NCBI GenBank assembly: GCA_013373595.1
Contig: JABXHO010000029.1
Coordinates: 1-59,664 of the forward strand
Source: Flavobacteriales bacterium
GTDB taxonomy: Bacteria; Bacteroidota; Bacteroidia; Flavobacteriales_D; Crocinitomicaceae
Direction: 5' to 3'
Length of the DNA: 59,664 bases
The notes under the pieces were generated by a model, which worked only from the letters and a program-made list of their open reading frames with translations, did not search any database and had not been told where the DNA came from. Shown one piece after another: positions 52,977-59,664 of the stretch (positions are counted from its first letter, which is position 1; the number at the start of each line of letters is the position of its first letter). Made by a program: the position numbers and the translations under genes.

Positions 52977-54602
52977 ATGAAATCAAGTATATCTGTCCGA
53001 AAACGAAGTAGAAAAGCTTATCGACTTTCCAACCAACTATTGTTTAGCTATCTCTCGCTACACATTGGGAAGAAACTATTCGGAAATCGATTCTACAACC
53101 GACGAATCGAGAAGGTACATGCAAAAAATGCTAAACGTGTTAAAGAAGCTATTTCGGAACTGAAAGGGCTCTTCACGAAAGCTGGACAACTTTTATCGAC
53201 GCTCTCCCACATATTGCCCGATCAATACATGGAAGCATTGGAATCTTTGCAAGATGCGGCACCTGCTTCTCCCTTCGAAGAAACAAAGGCCCTAATCGAA
53301 AAGGAATTGGATGGTAACATCAACGAGCTATTTGCCTCTTTTGAGTCTACTCCAATTGCCTCCGCATCCATCGGACAAGTGTATCGCGCTACGCTTCAAT
53401 CAGGAGAAAAGGTTGCAGTGAAAGTACAGCATTCAAACATTGAAGAGCTCGCTAACGCGGATTTGGTGATCATCGAGAAGCTCATTAAGCGTATTTCATA
53501 TTTCGTCAAGATTCAAGGAATCGAACATGTTTACGGACAAGTAAAATTGATGATTGAAGAAGAACTGAACTACGAAACGGAGGCAAAATCGATGCTACAG
53601 ATAAGCACGAATATATCAGAAGTTGAGAACGTTCGCATTCCGAAGGTCATGACGGATTATTCAACGCAACGTATTTTAACGACTCAATTCGAAGAAGGCG
53701 TCAAGATTACCAACATCAAACAGCTCGATGAATGGCAAATTGATCGCAATGCACTTGCAGAAAAGTTCATTCTTGTGTACTTCCGTATGATTTTAGAAGA
53801 TGGTTTGTTTCATGCAGATCCTCACCCTGGGAATTTGTTAGTGAATCAACAGGGAGAATTGATCATTTTAGACTTCGGTGCAGTCTCTCGTTTGAGTGAA
53901 GGCATGCGCAATGAGATTCCCGTTCTGCTCCAAGCGATTTTACGAAAGGACGAAGCCAAAATTCTTGTCTCATTGAAAAATCTTGGCTTTATCGGGTCTG
54001 ATGCAGAATCGTCGAAAGTTGCAAAGAAGTTAATTGCTGCATTGAGTCAGTTTCTACAAAATGAAGTGAAAATCGACTCTTTGAACGTGAAAGATATTCG
54101 TTTTGATGACATCAAAGGAAGCAGCATCGATGATTTACGGAAGGAAATAGGCTTGAAAGAACTCACCAAAATCATTCGCATTCCCAAGGAGTGGATTTTA
54201 TTGGATCGAACCTTTCAGCTTCTCATTGGAACCAGTGCATCACTTGCTCCTGAAATGAACCCAATGGATGTCATTCGACCGTATATGCGAAAGTTAGTAA
54301 CAAAAAACGGAGGAGTTCGAAAAATGTTGCTGGACGCAATAAAACAGCAGTTCACCGCTCTTTTACAATTGCCAGGTGAGTTATCTGCTTTCTTAAGTAA
54401 AGCAAATCATGGAGAATTGGAGGTGAAGGTTGACTTCGGCAAGGATCGCAGCTATGCAATGGGACAGCAATTCATCTATTTATTTATTGCATTGCCTTCT
54501 TTCTTTGCTTATCAGTTTTATGATCATCTCGGCTACTTAATTGTTGCCATTGCCATGGGTGCATTATTGCTTCGATCTATGTGGATAAACAGACGTGTAT
54601 GA
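52977..54602 (+). CDS. UbiB/ABC1 (AarF) family atypical kinase
   Basis: 541 residues. The UbiB-family motifs are present: KxGQ loop at Lys68-Gln71 (LFTKAGQLLSTL), Ala-rich P-loop at about 127-136 (IASASIGQVYRA), Lys149 (VAVKV), HADPHPGN with catalytic Asp281 and Asn286, and DFG Asp299. The C-terminus has two membrane helices (about 495-535), as usual. The family is linked to ubiquinone/menaquinone biosynthesis and lipid handling and is thought to be an ATPase rather than a protein kinase; which quinone step is served cannot be told. Its TGA overlaps the haemoglobin ATG (ATGA), so the two are co-translated. A 6-base GAAGAT/ATCTTC hairpin lies about 50 bases upstream. Confidence 0.93.
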   Translation: MKSSISVRKRSRKAYRLSNQLLFSYLSLHIGKKLFGNRFYNRRIEKVHAKNAKRVKEAISELKGLFTKAGQLLSTLSHILPDQYMEALESLQDAAPASPFEETKALIEKELDGNINELFASFESTPIASASIGQVYRATLQSGEKVAVKVQHSNIEELANADLVIIEKLIKRISYFVKIQGIEHVYGQVKLMIEEELNYETEAKSMLQISTNISEVENVRIPKVMTDYSTQRILTTQFEEGVKITNIKQLDEWQIDRNALAEKFILVYFRMILEDGLFHADPHPGNLLVNQQGELIILDFGAVSRLSEGMRNEIPVLLQAILRKDEAKILVSLKNLGFIGSDAESSKVAKKLIAALSQFLQNEVKIDSLNVKDIRFDDIKGSSIDDLRKEIGLKELTKIIRIPKEWILLDRTFQLLIGTSASLAPEMNPMDVIRPYMRKLVTKNGGVRKMLLDAIKQQFTALLQLPGELSAFLSKANHGELEVKVDFGKDRSYAMGQQFIYLFIALPSFFAYQFYDHLGYLIVAIAMGALLLRSMWINRRV

Positions 54603-54940
54603 AAGAAATAACAGATCGAAAAGACGTTGAATTCTTAGTGGAATCTTTCTATCAAAAGGTTGTTCAAGATGATGTTCTTGCACCGTTTTTCCAGCATTTG
54701 GATTTTGACAAACACCTCCCAAAGATGATTCACTTCTGGGCGTTCGTCCTTCTTGACGAACCTGGCTACACCACAGATGTCACCCAAAAGCATTCCCACA
54801 TGTGTTTAGCGCAAGTGCATTTCGATCGGTGGTTGGAACTCTTCAACCAAACAGTGGACGCTCATTTCCATGGAGAAAAAGCAGAGGCGGCCAAGCAGCG
54901 TGCCTTTCTTGTTGGCTGGACAATTAAAAGCAAACACTAA
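54599..54940 (+). CDS. Group III truncated haemoglobin
   Basis: I start at the ATG at 54599 (113 residues), which overlaps the UbiB stop as ATGA; the longer frame from 54581 adds six residues. The sequence has the 2-on-2 globin features of group III: FYQKVVQDDVLAPFFQHLDF, HLPKMIHFWAFVLL and HMCLAQVHFDRWLELFNQTV, with the proximal histidine in the HFDRWLELF signature. Such proteins bind O2 and NO. The partner is a UbiB-type quinone biosynthesis protein, which is a sensible pairing with oxygen or redox metabolism. Confidence 0.92.
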   Translation: MKEITDRKDVEFLVESFYQKVVQDDVLAPFFQHLDFDKHLPKMIHFWAFVLLDEPGYTTDVTQKHSHMCLAQVHFDRWLELFNQTVDAHFHGEKAEAAKQRAFLVGWTIKSKH

Positions 54941-54984
54941 GAATTTTGGGATTCGATCACTTTCAGTCCTCACTGTGATTAAAA

Positions 54985-55033
54985 AAAGAAAACGCCCCTC
55001 GCCCCGACAAGTATCGGGATCAAGAGGCGTTTC
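54985..55033 (-). terminator. Rho-independent terminator for the T9SS type B protein gene
   Basis: Minus-strand outer arms GAAACGCCTC (55033-55024) and GAGGGGCGTTTTC enclose an inner stem CCCGATACTTGTCGGG. The run TTTTCTTTTTTT follows on the minus strand. It lies about 20 bases past the stop at 55053 and may also end the plus-strand haemoglobin transcript. Confidence 0.8.
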
Positions 55034-55052
55034 GCAAATCGAATTATATCAC

Positions 55053-57881
55053 TTATCGAATAAGCTGAACATTTCCGTGGATAATGTTCTCGTCATTGTT
55101 TAAATCACGGTACACCATTTTCCAGAAGTAAGTTCCATCTTTTACTTCTTTACCACTGATGTCTTTTCCGTTCCAGTTAATGTCTGGATCATCTGTTTCG
55201 AAAATTACGTTCCCCCAACGGTTCAAAATTGTTGTTTTGGCAGACGAAACGCCATCCATATAAACTGGGTGGAAAAGTCCGTTTGTTGGGTCTGAGTTTG
55301 GTGTAAATACGTTTGGCATCACAATCGTTGCCTCACAGTTTTCTAGGTAAATAGAAACTGAAGCCGCTGGACCTTCACATCCGTTTACCGACTGTGTTAC
55401 GTAGTAATCCGTTGTTCCTTCAATAATTAATGGTTGCAAGCTAAGTCCTGTTCCTAAAACAGTTGTTAAGCTTGGATCACCATACCATGTAAACGTTTGT
55501 CCAGGTCCTGAAGTTAAGAACGGAGGAATATCACCACTTGCACAGTATTCTCCATCAGCAGGGCCTACAGTTGGCGCTGGTGGGTATGCCGTAACAACGA
55601 TATCCATCGAACTTGTATTCTCACATCCATTCGCATCAACTCCAGTTACTGTGTACGTTGTTGTTCCAACAGGAGGCGTGAATGTTGCTCCATCCGTTAC
55701 TCCGTTGTCCCATGTGTACGTTACACCGCCACTACCGCTCACTTGAGTTGATTCACCATCACATAATGCTTGATCAACTCCAGCACTAATAGCAGGAAGA
55801 GCGTTCACAAAAATTGTATCTGTTCCAGATGCAGTGTTCAAACAGATTTGGTCTACCACACCCGTTAAAACGTATGCACCTGCAGCATTTCCAAGGGAAA
55901 TAGGGCTAGTTGTTCCTGTAGCTGTATTTGCTACTCCATCGAGCGTGTATTCAACTGTCCAAGGTCCTGTTCCTGTTACATCAACCAAAATAGGATCTAT
56001 TGCATCACCTTCACAATAGGTATTTCCTCCTGAGATTCCAGTTACCGTAGGTAATACTGGAGGAGTGATATCAAAGGTTTCGATACAACTCAATGAATCA
56101 GAGAAGTAAACCGTCATCGTTGTTACTGATCCATCATTTGGAATTCCAGTTACGGTGTAATTAAACACCGTACTATCTGCGAAAGGTGGGTTGAACGAAG
56201 TTGAATACGTTCCTGTATTGTTTGTTGCTTCCACTTCGATTGTACCTGTTGTTGGACTGTACGAATATTCGAACGTACCTGTTACATCGAACACGCCACC
56301 TGGTTGACAAACCACGTTTCCATCAAAGTTCAAGAAGAAACACTCACATTCGTTCACAAAGATCGTTGAAGTATCTGTTGCAGAACATCCTGTGATTGAG
56401 TTTGACATTGCCACTGTGTACAATTCATCTGCTCCAGGACATGCTACTGGTGTTTGAGCTGTTGGATCATCTACTGTACCCGTTGTCCAGTTATACGTAA
56501 TTGTTGGTGGGTTACATGCAATGTTTACATCATCTAAACTCCAGTTATCAGAAGCTGCAGTACTAGGGAAAAATGCAACTTGACGCCATCTAAAAATCGT
56601 TGAAGTAGTTTGCGCACCAACTGGCATTACCTCCGAAAAACATTGTTGAATATTATTTCCATCCCAAAGTCCTTCGTCGTATGTGGCAATTGCAACCCAT
56701 GTCACTCCTAAATCAGTTGAGTATTCTAACACAACATCATCTCCCATTTCATTATTTTCACAACCTCCAGTACTTCCTCCGGAACCCGTATTTCCCATGA
56801 ATAAGCAAAAATCAATATTGCCACATGTAGTCGCATCAATCGGAACGGTTTCCGCATATCGATCGGGATTATCTCCTGTGAAGTAGAGGGCATCTCCTGA
56901 TGCTCCCCCCCCACATATTGTTGAAGCTGCACCACTTTGGATATCGCCCCATGTTAGTGGATCTGCTCCACCTTCAAAATCATCTACAATTGATCCATTG
57001 TTTCCATTCAGGAATTGCACTTCTAAATCAGTACAAGAACCACAATCAACAGGGTTCGGGTTTCCAACAATGTCAATTTCTAAAGGAAGTACATTCACAA
57101 CAACAGAATCAAAACATGTATCAATTCCATTTGTGTAAGTAACGTAGTACGTCGTTGTATCGTTCGGTGCAACTACCTGATCTGGTGTATCTGGTGAACC
57201 TGGAACATGTGCCCAATCATACCAAAAACCACAATCTACAGGGATTACTGTTACGTTATCAATTCCCCAGTGATCGTTTACACTACTTGAGATGTTTGGT
57301 TGATCCCATTGGAACATCGTGTTTGACGACCATGCTTCTGGTGGCAGGATGAAACAGTAGTTCCCCCACTGGTAATATGGTGTGTTGTTCGCTGAGTTTG
57401 ATTGAAAGTAGAAGATATCTACCCAAGTTGCTCCGTTATCGATTGAGTAACGGAAGAAAACACCTTCGTCTAACAAATCAGGATCTTCACAATCACTGCA
57501 ACCACCACACGGATCATCCCCGGCAAAATCGATGTCAAAACAAATTTGGGCTCCACATGAGAGGTCAAATCCGTTCGTCGTCAACGTTCTTGGCAAGGGT
57601 ACATTTCCAAACCAAGCAGCAGGAGTTCCATCCAATGTTGGTCCACATGGGTTGTTGTAAAGCATGATGGCTGTTGTTGACCATCCTGGACCGATGGTTC
57701 CTCCATCAAAAGTGGTAGCCAGTGCCGGAGTGGCTGAAAGACCAAGCGCACTAATTTCAGTTGGTGAACCACAATCAATCGTCACCTCAGTTGGTGTTGT
57801 CGTGAGATTACATTGTGCAATCAAAGAGGGAGATAATGATGTAATCAAAAGAGCCCCCAGAGCAATTTTTAAAATTTTCAT
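55053..57881 (-). CDS. T9SS type B surface protein (942 aa)
   Basis: Signal peptide MKILKIALGALLITSLSPSLIA/QC. Two repeated jelly-roll-like units (about 20-225 and 285-455), each with a FDGGTIGPGW / FEGGADPLTWG start and an ATWVDIFYF / VTWVAIATYD middle and NDHWGIDNVTV / DNWSLDDVNI end, are rich in Cys pairs. They resemble reelin-type or cleaved-adhesin-type sandwich modules. Ig-like units follow at about 470-835 with repeated CEGD/CDG patterns (GGNTYCEGDAIDPILVDV, VDQALCDGESTQVSGSG). The last 90 residues are the gliding-motility-associated type B sorting domain (NVFTPNSDPTNGLFHP ... TTILNRWGNVIFET). Likely a secreted surface protein; it starts 24 bases after the upstream small secreted protein gene. 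Confidence 0.9.
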   Translation of the reverse strand: MKILKIALGALLITSLSPSLIAQCNLTTTPTEVTIDCGSPTEISALGLSATPALATTFDGGTIGPGWSTTAIMLYNNPCGPTLDGTPAAWFGNVPLPRTLTTNGFDLSCGAQICFDIDFAGDDPCGGCSDCEDPDLLDEGVFFRYSIDNGATWVDIFYFQSNSANNTPYYQWGNYCFILPPEAWSSNTMFQWDQPNISSSVNDHWGIDNVTVIPVDCGFWYDWAHVPGSPDTPDQVVAPNDTTTYYVTYTNGIDTCFDSVVVNVLPLEIDIVGNPNPVDCGSCTDLEVQFLNGNNGSIVDDFEGGADPLTWGDIQSGAASTICGGGASGDALYFTGDNPDRYAETVPIDATTCGNIDFCLFMGNTGSGGSTGGCENNEMGDDVVLEYSTDLGVTWVAIATYDEGLWDGNNIQQCFSEVMPVGAQTTSTIFRWRQVAFFPSTAASDNWSLDDVNIACNPPTITYNWTTGTVDDPTAQTPVACPGADELYTVAMSNSITGCSATDTSTIFVNECECFFLNFDGNVVCQPGGVFDVTGTFEYSYSPTTGTIEVEATNNTGTYSTSFNPPFADSTVFNYTVTGIPNDGSVTTMTVYFSDSLSCIETFDITPPVLPTVTGISGGNTYCEGDAIDPILVDVTGTGPWTVEYTLDGVANTATGTTSPISLGNAAGAYVLTGVVDQICLNTASGTDTIFVNALPAISAGVDQALCDGESTQVSGSGGVTYTWDNGVTDGATFTPPVGTTTYTVTGVDANGCENTSSMDIVVTAYPPAPTVGPADGEYCASGDIPPFLTSGPGQTFTWYGDPSLTTVLGTGLSLQPLIIEGTTDYYVTQSVNGCEGPAASVSIYLENCEATIVMPNVFTPNSDPTNGLFHPVYMDGVSSAKTTILNRWGNVIFETDDPDINWNGKDISGKEVKDGTYFWKMVYRDLNNDENIIHGNVQLIR

Positions 57882-57905
57882 AACTAATAGTGTAGTGTGA
57901 TATGA

Positions 57906-58388
57906 TTAGCGAACTTTCAGGTCTACAAGTTCGAAACTCGTGAGCGTTTGTTCCATCATTCCTGGAACGTGCTTGATGAAGTTTCCGAAAATGTATACTT
58001 CCTTGTTTTCCTTGGTTGTACCATCTCCTTCTATTACTTCTCCTGCTGACAGCACCAATCTGTGATTGAAATCACCATCATATAGCACTTCGCAATTCCA
58101 ACACGCGTCGTTTCTAAATTCTTTAGCTACCCAAGAAAGTACCACTTCGCGGTCGTTTGTATTTGTGAATCTGAATAGTAGCAAATTTTGCGCACGCATC
58201 TTGTCCGTTTCGCATCGTTTCATTCGATACTCGATCTTAACACCATCAATGGTGGTATATTCCTTCCATTCTTCGGATAACTCGATCCCGTCAATTGGAA
58301 GCACGGGAGTTTGGAATTTCTCATTTGCGAACCCTACGAGTGAACAAAGGAGAAATCCTGAGAACAATAATTTTTTCATACGTTTCAT
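57906..58388 (-). CDS. Small secreted protein, unknown function
   Basis: 161 residues from the ATG at 58388 (MKRMKKLLFSGFLLCSLVGFA/NEKF, a signal peptide; ATG 58379 is an alternative). An open frame to 58481 adds a long unlikely leader. The mature part has about 140 residues with four Cys (CETDK, NDACWNCEV and another) and beta strands such as LLLFRFTNTNDREVVLSWVAK. No family recognised. It lies 24 bases upstream of the T9SS type B gene and shares its direction, so it may be co-transcribed. Its function may be linked to that protein. Confidence 0.7.
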   Translation of the reverse strand: MKRMKKLLFSGFLLCSLVGFANEKFQTPVLPIDGIELSEEWKEYTTIDGVKIEYRMKRCETDKMRAQNLLLFRFTNTNDREVVLSWVAKEFRNDACWNCEVLYDGDFNHRLVLSAGEVIEGDGTTKENKEVYIFGNFIKHVPGMMEQTLTSFELVDLKVR

Positions 58389-58413
58389 TTCGATTTGTAG
58401 TAACCAGTTTAAG

Positions 58414-58421
58414 CAAAAATA
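58414..58421 (-). promoter_or_regulatory. -7 box before the small secreted protein gene
   Basis: The minus strand reads TATTTTTG, a perfect TAnnTTTG match, 26 bases before the ATG at 58388. No TTTG at the expected -33 distance. Expected start of transcription near 58407. Confidence 0.4.
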
Positions 58422-58516
58422 CAATAAATCTGCTTTCACATTTAGGGTAAGACGCCTACTTGGCAAATCAGGTTGCACCAACCCGTATTTTGTTGGAAAT
58501 TAAACAAATTACACAA

Positions 58517-59335
58517 TTAGTGTAACGAAACGTGACTTGATTTTACATCGTCTGCGGCAAAAATTGACGCATTGGTATCGAACTCGTTGGTGTTCTCTGA
58601 AGTCAAGTATTGAACGGAACTATTTTTTGAGCAGAATTGATCGATTTCAGGGTGTCTTTCCAAGTAATCAGCCAAGCTTTCTGCAACGATCTTCCCCTGA
58701 GAAATAATCTGTACATGAGAAGGTACAATCGATTCGAGGTATGCTTTCAAAACTGGATAATGCGTGCACCCCAAAACAATCGTGTCGATTTGTCGGTCTT
58801 TCTCCAACAGTGTTTCGATATCTTTTTGAATGAATTCTTGACCTGCGTGTGTCTCGTGCTCATGATTTTCAATCAATGGAACCCACATTGGGCAAGCGTG
58901 TTGCACCACTGTCGACTCTGGAGAAAAGTTCCCAATTTCAATGGTATACGAGTTCGAACTAACTGTTCCTGGCGTAGCCAAAATTCCGATATGGTTCGTT
59001 TTTGTAATGGACCCAATGATTTCGGCGCTTGGACGGATAACCCCCAAAACACGTCTATTCGGAGCAATTACGGGCAGGTCTTTTTGCTGAATGGTACGAA
59101 GTGCTTTTGCTGATGCAGTATTGCACGCCAATATCACCAAATGACACCCTCGGTCGAACAGTTCTTTTACGGCTTGGAGCGTGAATTCATACACGACATC
59201 GAACGATCGAGTTCCATAGGGAGCACGTGCGTTATCTCCAAGGTAGAGATAGTCGTATTGAGGCAATCTTTTACGTAACTCCGAAAGAATCGTTAGGCCA
59301 CCGTAACCTGAATCAAAAACACCAATTGGTCCCAT
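58517..59335 (-). CDS. murI: Glutamate racemase
   Basis: 272 residues. Converts L-glutamate to D-glutamate for peptidoglycan. The conserved motifs are in place: GVFDSGYGGLTI (Asp8, Ser9), YLGDNARAPYG, LACNTASAKAL with catalytic Cys71, GILATPGTV and LGCTHYPVL with catalytic Cys190 and His192. Length is normal for the family. It starts 42 bases after an OmpH-like gene, so the two probably form an envelope-biogenesis operon that continues beyond the window edge. No peptidoglycan partner is visible. Confidence 0.96.
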   Translation of the reverse strand: MGPIGVFDSGYGGLTILSELRKRLPQYDYLYLGDNARAPYGTRSFDVVYEFTLQAVKELFDRGCHLVILACNTASAKALRTIQQKDLPVIAPNRRVLGVIRPSAEIIGSITKTNHIGILATPGTVSSNSYTIEIGNFSPESTVVQHACPMWVPLIENHEHETHAGQEFIQKDIETLLEKDRQIDTIVLGCTHYPVLKAYLESIVPSHVQIISQGKIVAESLADYLERHPEIDQFCSKNSSVQYLTSENTNEFDTNASIFAADDVKSSHVSLH

Positions 59336-59377
59336 GACACAAAGATAGTTGGATTAATTCGATTATGGGTTCGCCAA

Positions 59378-59664
59378 TTATTCTGAGGGAACAAGCTCTG
59401 CTGGTGGAGGATTCAACTGGCTATCCAGAATTCGCGCTTCTTGTATCACTTCTTCTGTGATATCGGGTCCGTTTGCAATGATCAGCGTGCTTTCGTCGAA
59501 TACATAATCATAGTTGTGTCGGTCTGAGACAATCTTAACGGATTTCTCCACCATTTCAAGAATAGGTTGATTCAATTCATTGGAATACGCCTCTAACTCC
59601 ATTTGAGCCGATTGCTCACGTTCTTGAATGGCTTGTTGCTTCTTCATCAGCTTTTCTTGTTCTA
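59378..59664 (-). CDS. OmpH/Skp-like periplasmic chaperone, C-terminal part (cut by window edge)
   Basis: The frame is open to the right edge; the ATG at 59647 is internal (codons EQEKL precede it in frame). The visible part is a charged coiled coil (KKQQAIQEREQSAQMELEAY) followed by the OmpH-type end (KSVKIVSDRHNYDYVFDEST, then DITEEVIQEARIL). It resembles the end of the OmpH-like protein at 8332-8838 (YDYLFSAV, DVTEEVLDYVNK). Such chaperones carry outer-membrane proteins through the periplasm. Upstream of the murI gene on the same strand. Confidence 0.8.
   Translation of the reverse strand, partial: EQEKLMKKQQAIQEREQSAQMELEAYSNELNQPILEMVEKSVKIVSDRHNYDYVFDESTLIIANGPDITEEVIQEARILDSQLNPPPAELVPSE

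Noticed and set aside
58637-59113. 158-codon plus-strand frame opposite the glutamate racemase gene
   Set aside because: It lies entirely antisense to murI, whose catalytic motifs are intact; no leader or family pattern.

Overview
The window reads as a chromosome segment of a Bacteroidota bacterium, most likely Flavobacteriales (a Crocinitomicaceae/Fluviicola-like organism is my guess from gene style, not a demonstrated assignment). The signs are: low GC; many secreted proteins ending in type IX secretion (T9SS) C-terminal sorting domains of type A (YPNP... motif) and type B (gliding-motility-associated, SPNGDxxND / NRWG motif); a PorP/SprF protein next to an OmpA protein and a giant adhesin; LytTR two-component pairs with beta-propeller sensor kinases; and at least one perfect Bacteroidota-type promoter (TTTG, 20 nt, TAnnTTTG). 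I see no tRNA, rRNA, CRISPR array, insertion sequence or phage.

Layout. (1) 75-12610, minus strand: a six-gene cell-surface operon with a small secreted protein, a DNRLRE/SprB-type surface protein, an OmpH-like membrane coiled-coil protein, a lipoprotein, a 2345-residue RHS/YD-like giant and a LolA-like periplasmic protein. (2) 12988-16682: propeller sensor kinase plus LytTR regulator, pair 1. (3) 16869-28109: a 13-gene, almost fully overlapping type II secretion/type IV pilus-like operon (MORN protein, GspK-like, three pseudopilins, GspF, short prepilin peptidase, GspE, secretin, PilM/PilN-like fusion, PilO-like, an Ig/FN3-like lipoprotein, PilP/GspC-like) behind a textbook promoter. (4) 28282-29553: a lipoprotein metallopeptidase homologue whose HExxH motif reads HCIGH, with a fascin-like tail. 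(5) 30043-33870: a T9SS-exported beta-helix protein. (6) 33871-34394: a regulatory island with two matching LytTR-type operators and a structured candidate non-coding RNA. (7) 34389-47442: LytTR regulator and kinase pair 2, a 4'-phosphopantetheinyl transferase, OmpA, PorP/SprF and a 1929-residue Calx-beta adhesin, all on the minus strand with small gaps. (8) 47836-52804: assorted T9SS cargo, a small hypothetical, a secreted esterase. (9) 52977-54940: UbiB-family kinase coupled to a group III truncated haemoglobin. (10) 55053-59664: a T9SS type B surface protein, a small secreted protein, glutamate racemase, and an OmpH-like gene cut by the window edge.

How it fits together. Most of the window concerns the cell surface: two export routes (T9SS cargo plus PorP/OmpA partners, and a T2SS/T4P-like machine) and two paralogous signalling pairs. 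The most original signals are (a) the matching LytTR-type operator/promoter modules, one before the beta-helix T9SS protein and one before a structured non-coding region just downstream of the regulator gene, which suggests that pair 2 controls both; and (b) the compact T2SS/T4P-like operon, in which the pseudopilins carry alanine instead of glycine at the peptidase cleavage site and the peptidase itself is a minimal, divergent A24 enzyme.
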